Source of the DNA: Bradyrhizobium semiaridum
Lineage (GTDB): Bacteria; Pseudomonadota; Alphaproteobacteria; Rhizobiales; Xanthobacteraceae
DNA length: 64,000 nt
Assembly (NCBI RefSeq): GCF_020329505.1
Contig: NZ_JAGKJJ010000015.1
Span: forward strand, 115,338-179,337
Direction of reading: 5' to 3'
Shown here: piece after piece, positions 17,533 to 28,549 of the stretch
Layout of the letters: every line of letters begins with the position of its first letter
How positions within the stretch are numbered: the first letter of the stretch is position 1
Notes under the pieces: model-generated
Seen by the model: the letters and a program-made list of their open reading frames with translations, nothing else
Told to the model about the DNA's origin: nothing
Databases searched by the model: none
Made by a program: the position numbers and the translations under genes

Positions 17533-18992
17533 TGCAGTCTGTCTCCGATCAGGAATTGGAGCGCGCGGTCAAGGCGGATGTGAGGCAGCACCGGCTCGGC
17601 ATCGCCATTGCGTTCGAGCCTCGGCGGGCGGAAGCGCAGGAAACGGTAATCGGCGCCGTCAGCGCCGGCGCTGGCGAGGCCGCGGAACGTGCCCTTGAAC
17701 AGCTCCTCGGGATTGTCCGGCAGGTCGCCCGGAAAGGTCGCGACCTCCGTCTCGCCGTCCAGCGTCTCGCCGTTGGCGACTTCGCCCGGTGCCGGCGTGC
17801 CGAGGATCGACGGCAACCGCTCGCGGCCGCGCGCGACCTGCGCCTCGCGGGTGGCGCGCACCGCGGCGAGCGCCACTACGTCGATCGCGGCGCCGGCATA
17901 TTCGGCGCGCTCGGCGGCCTTGGCCACGATCCGCCGCAGCACGGCTTCGAGCCGGTCGTGGCTCTGGTGATGCAGATGATCCGCCTTGGTCGCCGCGAAC
18001 AGGATGCGGTCGATGCGCGGCCGGAACAGCGCGCTCATGAGCGTGCTGCGGCCGATCCGGAAGCAGTCGAGGATGCCGGCCAGCGCCGCCTCGAGATCGT
18101 GCAGCGCTTCCGGCCCCGCGTTGAACGCGGCCAGCGCATCGGCCAGCACGATCTGGCGGTCGAGCCGCGCGAAATGATCGCGGAAGAACGGGCGCACCAC
18201 GACGTCCTTATAGGCCTCATAGCGCCGCCGCATCATCGCCCATAGCGAACCGTCCGGCGCGCTGCCGCCATTCGGCACATCGAGCGGCGCGAAGGTTAGC
18301 GCCGGCGTATCGGCGAGATTGCCCGGCATCAGGAATCTACCGGGTGGCAGCAGGCTCATCGCGAAGCGTTCGTCGCGGCAAGCGCGCAGATAGTCGGTGA
18401 ACAGCCTCGCCTCGGTGAGCGCGGCCTGCTCATCCACTTTTCCTTCGGGCTTCAGCGTCGCGAGCTGCGCGTGCCAGGGGGCCGCGAGCTTGGCGCGCAG
18501 CGGCTCGCGCGACAGCGCGAGGCTTTCCGCCGACCATTGCTCGTAGCTCTTGGCCAGCAGCGGCAGGTCGAGCAGCCACTCGCCGGGATAGTCGACGATG
18601 TCGAGGGTCAGCGTGCGGTCCGCGCCATTTTGCCGCTGATACTCGATCACCAGCCGCAGCTCGGAAATGTCGGTGGTCGAATTCGGCCAGCGCCGCTCCT
18701 CGACCAGGGTGCGGACATGGTTCTCATAGGCGAAGCGCGGCACCGCATCGTCAGGTTGCGGTGCCAGATAGGCGCGCGCGATCCGTCCCGAGGCATAGGC
18801 CTCGAATACCGGGAAGCGGCCGCCGCGGGTCAGCCCGTGCACCAGCGCAGTGATGAACACGGTCTTGCCGGCGCGCGACAGCCCGGTGACGCCGAGCCGC
18901 ACGGTCGGGTTGAAGAAACCCTCGCCATAGTCGAGCAGCGCCCGCGCCGAGAGACGCGCTTCCTCGACGATATCTGATAGACTGGGGGTCAT
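17529..18992 (-). CDS. ycjX: YcjX family P-loop ATPase/GTPase-like protein
   Basis: A 487-residue protein with Walker A motif GLSRAGKT near residue 37, DIVDYPGEWLLDLPLL as the Walker B/switch region, and LFAATKADHLHHQSHDR, a T(N)KxD-type nucleotide-specificity motif. These fit the YcjX (DUF463) family of predicted stress-associated nucleotidases. Its stop overlaps the start of ycjF, the conserved partner, so the two form an operon. The substrate nucleotide and role are not established by sequence. Expression is likely heat-shock linked in gammaproteobacteria; no such promoter is visible here. Confidence 0.9.
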   Translation of the reverse strand: MTPSLSDIVEEARLSARALLDYGEGFFNPTVRLGVTGLSRAGKTVFITALVHGLTRGGRFPVFEAYASGRIARAYLAPQPDDAVPRFAYENHVRTLVEERRWPNSTTDISELRLVIEYQRQNGADRTLTLDIVDYPGEWLLDLPLLAKSYEQWSAESLALSREPLRAKLAAPWHAQLATLKPEGKVDEQAALTEARLFTDYLRACRDERFAMSLLPPGRFLMPGNLADTPALTFAPLDVPNGGSAPDGSLWAMMRRRYEAYKDVVVRPFFRDHFARLDRQIVLADALAAFNAGPEALHDLEAALAGILDCFRIGRSTLMSALFRPRIDRILFAATKADHLHHQSHDRLEAVLRRIVAKAAERAEYAGAAIDVVALAAVRATREAQVARGRERLPSILGTPAPGEVANGETLDGETEVATFPGDLPDNPEELFKGTFRGLASAGADGADYRFLRFRPPRLERNGDAEPVLPHIRLDRALQFLIGDRLQ

Positions 18993-19157
18993 GGAGGGTT
19001 AACAAAAACCCGGCAGAAGGGGCCAAAAGGGCAGGCGATCACCTCGCAAGTTGGCGATTATCGGGCCAAAATCAAGCTTCACATTTCCGGCGCCTTTGCG
19101 GGCGAGGGAGTGAAGGCCTCGTCCATATTCCATCGACCCTGAGGAAAGCGTTCCGGC

Positions 19158-19853
19158 ATGACGATCTTCCGCCTGAAGCAACTCGCCTCGACCTCGATCC
19201 ACGCGGCCGGTGCCGCGCTGTGGAACTACGATCGCGCCGAGCTGATCGCCGACGGCGTCGTGCACATCGTCGGCCTGTGTTTCGGGCTGGTCGCCGCCAC
19301 CGCGCTGATCGTGCTGACCGCGGTCTATTCCGGGCCGTTCGAGATCGCCGTGGTGTCGGTCTATGTCGCGGGCCTGCTGGCGATGCTCGTGCTGTCGGCG
19401 ACCTATAACCTCTGGCCGGTATCGCCTGTGAAATGGCTGCTGCGGCGTTTCGATCACTCGGCGATCTATCTGTTGATCGCGACGACCTACACGCCGTTCA
19501 TCGTGCAACTCAAGGAGAGCTACCTGGCGATCACGCTGCTGTTCGGCGTCTGGTGCGTCGCCATTTTCGGCATCTGGCTCAAGCTGCGCTATCCCGGCCG
19601 CTTCGACCGGCTCTCGATCGGGCTTTACCTGGCGATGGGCTGGAGCGGCGTGATGCTCTACGACGCCGTGGTGAAGACGCTGCCGGCGATCGCGCTCGGC
19701 TTCGTGCTGGCCGGCGGCATTCTCTACAGCTTCGGCGTGATCTTCCACTCCTGGCGCCGGCTGCGTTTCCAGAACGCGATCTGGCATGGCTTCGTGCTGT
19801 TAGGGGCCGCCTGCCACTACACGGCCGTGTTCGATGTCGTGCTGGCGAGCTGA
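19158..19853 (+). CDS. Hemolysin III family (TrhA/PAQR-like) seven-helix membrane protein
   Basis: A 231-residue protein with seven predicted membrane helices. It has the conserved Asp/Ser and His positions of the HlyIII/PAQR superfamily: RRFDHSAIYLLIATTYTPF in the middle, and IWHGFVLLGAACHYTAVF in the last helix, where the His residues line a putative metal site. Bacterial members have been linked to membrane fluidity and energetics; hemolytic activity is a historical name. It is monocistronic and divergent from ycjX across 165 bases. Confidence 0.9.
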   Translation: MTIFRLKQLASTSIHAAGAALWNYDRAELIADGVVHIVGLCFGLVAATALIVLTAVYSGPFEIAVVSVYVAGLLAMLVLSATYNLWPVSPVKWLLRRFDHSAIYLLIATTYTPFIVQLKESYLAITLLFGVWCVAIFGIWLKLRYPGRFDRLSIGLYLAMGWSGVMLYDAVVKTLPAIALGFVLAGGILYSFGVIFHSWRRLRFQNAIWHGFVLLGAACHYTAVFDVVLAS

Positions 19854-19920
19854 GCCCTCGCCAACCGCGACGGATGGGCTATCATATCCCCGATAGCACT
19901 CAGACTCCGGGAGGATGGCC

Positions 19921-20715
19921 ATGCAGGTGGCGGGTAAGGTTGTGGTGGTCACCGGCGGTGGCAATGGCATCGGCAAGGCGCTGTGCGAGGCGTTCCATGC
20001 CGCGGGTGCATCCAAGGTCGTGGTGGTCGACCTCGACCATGCCGCGGCGGAGAAGGTCGCGGCGTCGGTCGGCGGCGCGGCGTTCAAATGCGACGTCGGG
20101 CAGGAGAAGAACATCCTGCATGTGATCGAGGAGACCGAGCGGATGTTCGGCCCGATCGCGCTGTTCTGCTCCAATGCCGGCATCGGCGGCGGCTTCGATC
20201 CGCTGTCGGTGAATGCCGGCGGCACCTCGGACGAGCCGTGGTCGCGGAGCTGGGCGATCCACGTCATGGCCCATGTCTATGCCGCGCGGCATCTGGTGCC
20301 GCGCATGAAGGCGCGCGGCGGCGGCTACTTCCTCAACACGATTTCCGCCGCGGGCCTGTTGTCGCAGGTCGGCAGCCCGGCTTATTCCACCACCAAGCAC
20401 GCCGCAGTCGGCTTTGCCGAGAATCTCGCGATCTCGCACCGCGCCGACAACATCAAGGTCTCGATTCTCTGCCCGCAGGGCGTCGACACCAACATGCTGC
20501 GCTCGATCCCGAAAGGCCCGCAATCCGGCGACGGCGATCTCTCGGCCGAGCAGGTCGCGCAGGATGCACTCAAGGGCATCGAGCAGGAGACCTTCCTCAT
20601 CCTCCCGCACCCGCAGGTGCTCGGCTACATGCGCAAGAAGACCGAGAACTACGACCGCTGGATCGGCGGCATGGCCAAGATCCAGGCCAAAATGCGCGAG
20701 ACGCATGGGAAGTAG
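19921..20715 (+). CDS. Short-chain dehydrogenase/reductase
   Basis: A 264-residue classical SDR with cofactor motif TGGGNGIG near residue 12, an acidic DLDH after beta-2 (VVVVDLDHA) that favours NAD(H) over NADP(H), the CSNAG motif and the catalytic YSTTK (Tyr-xxx-Lys) with an upstream Ser in ISAAG. ATG 19921 is preferred over ATG 19915 because gggagg (19909-19914) then has normal spacing. The substrate is unknown. No operon partner: it converges on a decarboxylase gene across a palindromic repeat. Confidence 0.9.
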   Translation: MQVAGKVVVVTGGGNGIGKALCEAFHAAGASKVVVVDLDHAAAEKVAASVGGAAFKCDVGQEKNILHVIEETERMFGPIALFCSNAGIGGGFDPLSVNAGGTSDEPWSRSWAIHVMAHVYAARHLVPRMKARGGGYFLNTISAAGLLSQVGSPAYSTTKHAAVGFAENLAISHRADNIKVSILCPQGVDTNMLRSIPKGPQSGDGDLSAEQVAQDALKGIEQETFLILPHPQVLGYMRKKTENYDRWIGGMAKIQAKMRETHGK

Positions 20716-20748
20716 GGATGGTGATGGGCGCTCCGCCCACTCACCGTC

Positions 20749-20828
20749 CTTGCCAGGAGCGAAGCGACGAAGCAATCCATCTTTCCGCTGGCGCGGATAC
20801 ATGGATTGCTTCGCTCCGCTCGCAATGA
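20749..20828. repeat. Palindromic repeat, 'gaagcaatccat' family
   Basis: Perfect 12-bp inverted arms gaagcaatccat (20769-20780) and atggattgcttc (20801-20812) extend into aggagcgaag / ttcgctccgct with small interruptions. It lies between convergent genes. Related half-copies lie at 5130-5162 and 22531-22570. Confidence 0.8.
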
Positions 20829-20844
20829 TGTGGAGATATCTTGT

Positions 20845-22473
<1,629 letters not shown>

Positions 22474-22530
22474 CGGCGGCTCCCCATTTCTGGTGTCTTG
22501 GCTTGCCGCCATTGCGCCGAGCGCAAATGC

Positions 22531-22570
22531 CGAAAAGCAATCCACCTCTCGATGGATTGCTGCGCAATGT
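22531..22570. repeat. Short palindromic repeat, 'gcaatcca' family
   Basis: Arms gcaatcca (22537-22544) and tggattgc (22553-22560) with an 8-base loop, continuing into tgcgcaatg. It looks like a reduced copy of the element at 20749-20828, lying between the decarboxylase start and the metallo-beta-lactamase stop. Confidence 0.65.
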
Positions 22571-22620
22571 CAAGCCGCTGCCGGGCACAAGCGTCGAGCG
22601 AACGCCGGGCAAGGAACCGG

Positions 22621-23508
22621 TTAATTCGCCTTCTGCAGCGCGGCGGTCTGCTTGGTGAGTTGCTTGTCGAAGTCCTGCTCGAGCCCGGCCACGTAACTCG
22701 CGTTCTCGCCCGGCTTGACGAACGGGTTCGGCGCGTCGTCCTTCATCTGCGCGCGCTTGTCCTGCATGTTGTAGACCTCGGGATGCGGCCCGAGCAGCAC
22801 GTCGACCTTCATCGCCTTGACCTTGGCGAAGGTCGAACGGTAATCGTCGACGATGCCGGGATAGGTGGGGTGGCCGACCAGCTTGTTGAGCGCCACCGTT
22901 CCGCTGCAGAAGAACAGCACGTCGCGGTTTTGGCCGCCGTCCTTGACCGTCATCTCCCAGCTGGTGCAGCCGGGTGAATGGCCGGGCGTCGCATGCGCGG
23001 TCAGCGTGATATCGCCGAGCGTCACCCTGTCGCCCTCCTTGACGGTGCGGTCGACCTTCACCGGCGGAAAGAACAGGTCGGTGTTCTTCTCGTCGCCCGG
23101 ATAGTAGCCGCCCTCGAGCAGCGCCTTGTCGCGCTCGCCGGCGATCAGTTGCGCGCCCGTCTCCTTCTTGATTTCGGCGAAGCCGCCGGTGTGATCGAGG
23201 TGAGCATGGGTGTTGAGGATGATCTTGATGTCGCTGACCTTGAAGCCGAGCTTGGCGATGCTGTCCTTGATCATTCCGGTCGACTGCGGCATCGCCGTGT
23301 CCATCAGGATCAGGCCATCCGACGTCTTGATAATGTAGACCGCGATTCCGTCGGTGCCGACATAATAGATATTGCCGATCAGCTGGAACGGGTTGAACGG
23401 CGTGGTCCATTTCTTCATGACGACAGCCATGAAGTCCTTGATGGATTGCGCCTGCGCGCCGGTTGCAAGCAGCGCCAGCGCGCATAGCGCGGCCGCGATC
23501 GTCCTCAT
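22621..23508 (-). CDS. Subclass B3 metallo-beta-lactamase (BJP-1-like)
   Basis: A 295-residue periplasmic zinc hydrolase with signal peptide MRTIAAALCALALLATGAQA. The zinc ligands of subclass B3 are all present: His101-x-His103-x-Asp105-His106 in NTHAHLDHTGGF, His177 in ATPGHSPGCTSW, and His242 in GPHPEVY. B3-typical GCTSW is retained. The N-terminal KKWTTPFNPFQLIGNIYYVG and overall length closely resemble my recollection of BJP-1 of B. japonicum, an enzyme shown to hydrolyse carbapenems. The start at 23508 has GGGAGG just upstream. It sits between mdlC-like and hisC genes, with no mobile-element signs, so it appears to be a resident chromosomal gene. Actual activity is untested. Confidence 0.9.
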   Translation of the reverse strand: MRTIAAALCALALLATGAQAQSIKDFMAVVMKKWTTPFNPFQLIGNIYYVGTDGIAVYIIKTSDGLILMDTAMPQSTGMIKDSIAKLGFKVSDIKIILNTHAHLDHTGGFAEIKKETGAQLIAGERDKALLEGGYYPGDEKNTDLFFPPVKVDRTVKEGDRVTLGDITLTAHATPGHSPGCTSWEMTVKDGGQNRDVLFFCSGTVALNKLVGHPTYPGIVDDYRSTFAKVKAMKVDVLLGPHPEVYNMQDKRAQMKDDAPNPFVKPGENASYVAGLEQDFDKQLTKQTAALQKAN

Positions 23509-23700
23509 GGGTTGCCTCCCTGCTGGTTCTTGTTGTTGGTCGCGCGGCGCACTATGCGTGCTGCCGCGACCGATCGCAAGAACTCCGGCAGGGGACTGGT
23601 GCTCATCGACCGCGGTGTCGCCGATCGCAAAACGCATGACGGCTCCTGTCCCGTGTTCCAGTGGCGGCGGGACAGTTGCACGGCGCCACGCCAATGCCGA

Positions 23701-24753
<1,053 letters not shown>

Positions 24754-24832
24754 GATGTGCGACCCCAGGGAGGATCGCAGCGCAGTAGGGGAAGCGAACG
24801 TCTTGCGAAAGCCGCGTTGCGGCGCTCAGGTA

Positions 24833-25687
24833 TCACCAGGTCGCCGTGCCCTTCATGGTCGGCTGCCCTTCCGCATTCGCGGTCCACAGTTCCATGCCGC
24901 CATCCTTGTCGCTGGCATTGACCGAGAACTCGCTGCCCTCGAACAGCGGCTGTACGCCGCGGTAGGAAAGCTTCTTCGGCGGCTTGCCGCCGCGCAGCTT
25001 GGCGGCGAATTCGACGATGAAGGCAGCCTGCAGCGGGCCGTGGAAGATCAGGCCAGGATAGCCCTCGACCTTGGTGACGTAGTCGCGATCGTAGTGGATG
25101 CGGTGGCCGTTGAAAGTCAGCGCCGAATAGCGGAACAGCAGCACCGGATCGGACATATGCGCCTCGCGATGCTGCGCAACCGGGGGAGGCGGCGGCGCCT
25201 TCGTTGGCGCGGCCGACGCTGCGCTGGTCATCTCGCGATAGACGATGTCCTGCCGCTCGCGGATCGCAAGGCCGCGCGACGTCGTCACCTCATGATTGAC
25301 CGAGACGAAGCACAGCGTGCCGGTCGAGCCCGACTTCACCGTGACGTCAGCAATCTTCGAAGTCCGCTTCGGCTCGTCGCCGATGCGCAGGGCATCGAGG
25401 AATTCCAGCTCGCCGCCGGCCCACATCCGGCGCGGCAGCGGCACCGGCGGCAGGAAGCCGCCGCGGGTCGGGTGACCGTCGGGGCCGAGCTGCGACATCG
25501 GGAACACCGGCTGGCCGAGGCACCAATGCGTGGTCCACGGCGCGGCATCGCCCGTCTTCGGCTCGCCGATCTCCTGGAACAGCGTCGCGCGCAGGCCCTT
25601 CACCAGGTGCGCGGTGACGACATCGGTCGCTTCCGCGCTGCGGCCGATCCATTGGCGGAGATGATCGAGGTCGAGTTTGTCGGTCAT
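24833..25687 (-). CDS. MaoC/HTD2-like (FAS1-type) acyl-CoA dehydratase
   Basis: A 284-residue double-hotdog protein. The N-terminal half (residues 1-150) is the FAS1-like dehydratase domain, and the C-terminal half carries the hydratase motif region YSALTFNGHRIHYDRDYV, where Asn/Asp and His form the R-hydratase catalytic site. Close relatives are HTD2-like proteins and mesaconyl-C4-CoA or itaconyl-CoA hydratases. Its neighbours are a class III CoA-transferase and an acyl-CoA dehydrogenase on the same strand, suggesting it hydrates an unsaturated acyl-CoA in a catabolic route. A repeat-filled gap of about 460 bases separates it from the CoA-transferase gene. Confidence 0.85.
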   Translation of the reverse strand: MTDKLDLDHLRQWIGRSAEATDVVTAHLVKGLRATLFQEIGEPKTGDAAPWTTHWCLGQPVFPMSQLGPDGHPTRGGFLPPVPLPRRMWAGGELEFLDALRIGDEPKRTSKIADVTVKSGSTGTLCFVSVNHEVTTSRGLAIRERQDIVYREMTSAASAAPTKAPPPPPVAQHREAHMSDPVLLFRYSALTFNGHRIHYDRDYVTKVEGYPGLIFHGPLQAAFIVEFAAKLRGGKPPKKLSYRGVQPLFEGSEFSVNASDKDGGMELWTANAEGQPTMKGTATW

Positions 25688-25764
25688 GATGTTCTTGCTC
25701 CGGGCGGGAGTTCTTTAGAGCGCGATGAAGTCGGTTTGAATCAGGTGTTGCAGCAGGTTCGGTG

Positions 25765-26105
25765 CACCTCTCCCGCTTGCGGGGGAGGTCGGCGCGTAGC
25801 GCCGGGTGGGGGCTCTCTCCACGATGTGACTCGCGGAGAGAGCCCTCCCCCGCAAGCGGGCAGGGCAATCGCATATGAAAACTCTGGTGGCGCCAGCATC
25901 GGTGGACGGCTCCCTCTCCCGCTTGCGGGGGAGGGCTGGGGTGGGGGGTCTCTCCACGAATCATACTGCGGAAATAGCCCCCACCCGGATTGCATCTGCG
26001 ATGCGATCCGGCCTCCCCCGCAAGCGGGAGAGGCGAAGCGAGCCAGCGGCTCATCCAGCGCCCTTCATATGCGATTGCCCTGCGCAAGCGGGGGAGGGGG
26101 CACAG
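25765..26105. repeat. Nested array of 'cctcccccgcaagcggg' palindromic repeats
   Basis: At least two complete repeat units fill this gap. Arms of the type cctctcccgcttgcgggg recur at 25767, 25914 and (inverted) 25842 and 26013. One unit together with unique DNA is bracketed by a perfect 20-base inverted repeat (25860-25879 and 26064-26083, core gcaatcgcatatgaa), as if one unit had inserted into another. Nothing else is supported in 25688-26148. Confidence 0.85.
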
Positions 26106-26148
26106 CTCGTTCGCGGTGGCGCGTCGGCCTGATCTCATCTTGTCCTAG

Positions 26149-27246
26149 CTAGCGTTTGGTGCGCTCGCCGATCGCAGGCACTTTGCCGTAGTGCCTGTCC
26201 TCGCCGACGACGATGGCGGCCGGCGCCGGATAGCTCACGCGGCCGTTGGGCGTGTCGACCTCGATGCGGCGCAGATGCGGGTGCCTGGCGAGGTCGTCCA
26301 TGTTGTTGACCTCGGCAAAGGCAATGTCCGCTTCCGCCAGCTTTGCCAGCAATTGCTCGCGCGTCAGCCGGCCGAAGGCGTCGCTGACGATCCCGTCGGT
26401 CAGCGCGCGGTTGCGCACGCGCTCCACCATGTTGGCAAAGCGCGGATCGTCCGGCAGTGCGGGCTGATCGAGCACCTTGGCGCACAGCGTCTTCCACTCG
26501 CGCTCGCTCTGGATCGAGATCAAAATCTCCTTGCCGTCCTTCGAGCGGAACACGCCATAGGGCGCGATCGAAGGATGGGCGAGGCCGATCCGCTGGGGCG
26601 ACTTGCCATCCTCGGCATTGAGCAGCGGCACGGTGAGCCAGTCGGCCATCACGTCGAACATCGAGATCCGGATGTCGGCGCCTTGTCCGGTGCGGCCGCG
26701 GCCGATCAGTGCTTCCAGGATCGCAGCATGCGCGGTGGCGCCGGTGGCGACGTCGACGATCGACATGCCGACGCGCGAGGCGCCCTCGGGGCCGCCGGTT
26801 ATCGAGGCGAGGCCGCTCTCGGCCTGGATCAGCAGGTCATAGGCCTTGCGGTCGGCGTAGGGGCCGCTGTCGCCATAGCCTGTGATCGTGCACATGATCA
26901 GCTTCGGATAGTCCTTGCGCAGCCGCTCGCGCGAGAAGCCGAGCTTGTCCATCGAGCCGGGCTTGAGGTTTTGCAGCAGCACGTCGGCGCCCGCGATCAG
27001 CTGCTCGAGCTGGGCGCGGCCTTCCTTGGTGGCGAGATCGACCACCGCGGAATCCTTGCCGCGGTTGAGCCAGACGAAATAGCTGCTCTGGCCCTTCGCC
27101 GCGGCATCGTAGCCGCGGGCGAAATCGCCCTCGGGCCGCTCGATCTTGATGACATGGGCCCCCGCGTCGGCGAGGCGTGACGAGCAAAACGGCGCGGCAA
27201 CCGCCTGTTCGACGGCGATGACGGTCAATCCTTCAAGCGGCAACAT
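26149..27246 (-). CDS. CaiB/BaiF (class III) CoA-transferase
   Basis: A 365-residue protein with DAGAHVIKIERPEGDFARGYD near the N-terminus, LNRGKDSAVVDLATKEG, and the catalytic-Asp motif KAYDLLIQAESGLASITG. The LIQAESGL form is typical of succinyl-CoA-type transferases for dicarboxylic acids such as mesaconate, itaconate or citramalate. The stop of the acyl-CoA dehydrogenase gene lies 9 bases upstream, so they are one operon, probably with the MaoC-type dehydratase beyond the repeats. It activates a free acid by CoA transfer; the acid is unknown. Confidence 0.92.
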   Translation of the reverse strand: MLPLEGLTVIAVEQAVAAPFCSSRLADAGAHVIKIERPEGDFARGYDAAAKGQSSYFVWLNRGKDSAVVDLATKEGRAQLEQLIAGADVLLQNLKPGSMDKLGFSRERLRKDYPKLIMCTITGYGDSGPYADRKAYDLLIQAESGLASITGGPEGASRVGMSIVDVATGATAHAAILEALIGRGRTGQGADIRISMFDVMADWLTVPLLNAEDGKSPQRIGLAHPSIAPYGVFRSKDGKEILISIQSEREWKTLCAKVLDQPALPDDPRFANMVERVRNRALTDGIVSDAFGRLTREQLLAKLAEADIAFAEVNNMDDLARHPHLRRIEVDTPNGRVSYPAPAAIVVGEDRHYGKVPAIGERTKR

Positions 27247-27255
27247 GATGCGAAC

Positions 27256-28425
27256 TCAGTAGGAGCGGGGCATGCCGAGCACATGCTCGGCGACGTAGGA
27301 GAGGATCAGATTGGTCGAGATCGGCGCGACTTGATAAAGCCGGGTCTCGCGGAACTTGCGCTCGACGTCGTACTCCTCGGCGAAGCCGAAGCCGCCATGG
27401 GTCTGCACGCAGGCATTGGCCGCTTCCCAGGAGGCGTCCGCCGCCAGCATCTTGGCCATGTTGGCCTCGGCGCCGCAGTCGAGCCCGGCCTCGTATTTTC
27501 GGGTGGCTTCCTTCACCATCAGCTCGGCCGCGCGCATCGACGCGTAGGCTTTCGCGATCGGAAACTGGATGCCTTGATTCTGGCCGATCGGCCGGCCGAA
27601 CACGCTGCGCTCCTTGGCGTAACCGGTCGCCTTCTGGATGAACCATTTGGCGTCGCCGATGCATTCGGCGGCGATCAGGATGCGCTCGGCATTCATGCCG
27701 GAGAGGATGTAGCGAAAACCCTTGCCTTCCTCGCCGATCAGATTATCCGCCGGCACCTTCATGTCGGTGAAGAACACCTCTGTCGTGGCGTGGTTCATCA
27801 TGGTGCGGATCGGGCGGATCTCCAGACCCTTGCCCTTCACCTCGCGCATGTCGACGATGAACACCGAGAGCCCGTCGGTGCGCTTCTTGGCGCCTTCCTT
27901 CGGCGTGGTGCGGGCCAAGAGGATCATCAGGTCGGAATATTCGGCGCGGCTGGTCCAGATCTTCTGGCCGTTGACGATGTAATGATCGCCCTCGCGGCGC
28001 GCGAAGGTTTTCAGCGAGGATGTGTCGGTGCCGCTGGTCGGCTCGGTGACGCCGAATGCCTGCAGCCGCAATTCGCCGGTTGCGACCTTCGGCAGATATT
28101 TCGCCTTCTGCGCATCGTTGCCGTGACGGAGCACGGTGCCCATCGTGTACATCTGGGCGTGGCAGCCGCCGCCGTTGCAGCCGGCGCGCTGGATCTCCTC
28201 AAGGATCGCCGCCGCGGCCGACAGCTTGAGGCCCGCGCCGCCATATTCTTCGGGGATCAGCACCGAGAGATAGCCGGCCTCCGTCAGCGCATCGACGAAC
28301 TCCTTCGGATACGCCATCTGGCGATCGAGCTTGCGCCAGTATTCGCCGGGAAACTGCGCGCAGAGTTTTGCGACGGCGTCGCGGATGTCGGAATGATCGT
28401 CTTGCTGAATGTCGTGTGCGGTCAT
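27256..28425 (-). CDS. Acyl-CoA dehydrogenase
   Basis: A 389-residue flavoprotein with LQAFGVTEPTSGTDTSSLKT (FAD and substrate contacts) and the C-terminal signature region QTHGGFGFAEEYDVERKFRE. The catalytic Glu could be either of EEYDVE. It introduces a double bond at C2-C3 of an acyl-CoA and passes electrons to ETF. It is the first gene of a minus-strand operon with the CoA-transferase and is divergent from a LysR regulator across 124 bases, so induction by the pathway substrate is likely. The exact chain or branching specificity is not readable. Confidence 0.93.
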   Translation of the reverse strand: MTAHDIQQDDHSDIRDAVAKLCAQFPGEYWRKLDRQMAYPKEFVDALTEAGYLSVLIPEEYGGAGLKLSAAAAILEEIQRAGCNGGGCHAQMYTMGTVLRHGNDAQKAKYLPKVATGELRLQAFGVTEPTSGTDTSSLKTFARREGDHYIVNGQKIWTSRAEYSDLMILLARTTPKEGAKKRTDGLSVFIVDMREVKGKGLEIRPIRTMMNHATTEVFFTDMKVPADNLIGEEGKGFRYILSGMNAERILIAAECIGDAKWFIQKATGYAKERSVFGRPIGQNQGIQFPIAKAYASMRAAELMVKEATRKYEAGLDCGAEANMAKMLAADASWEAANACVQTHGGFGFAEEYDVERKFRETRLYQVAPISTNLILSYVAEHVLGMPRSY

Positions 28426-28500
28426 TGGTTCTTCTTGTCGCGAGGTTGCACCTGAAGCGGGATCAAAGTGCCCGCCATTGTGGGGCCCCGGTAAATTCCC

Positions 28501-28522
28501 TATGCTGTTTTGTTATAGCGTA
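28501..28522. promoter_or_regulatory. Candidate LysR operator between acyl-CoA dehydrogenase and lysR
   Basis: An interrupted inverted repeat tatgct-N10-agcgta (five of six bases complementary) ends 27 bases before the LysR start, inside an AT-rich stretch that contrasts with the GC-rich surroundings. Spacing and location fit a LysR-type box. Assignment is inference. Confidence 0.4.
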
Positions 28523-28549
28523 TGAACCTGCCTTCCAGGATTGGCAAGT

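Noticed and set aside
25765..26105. CRISPR array suggested by short repeated units
   Set aside because: Units are inverted palindromes of unequal spacing with no uniform spacers and no cas genes nearby.
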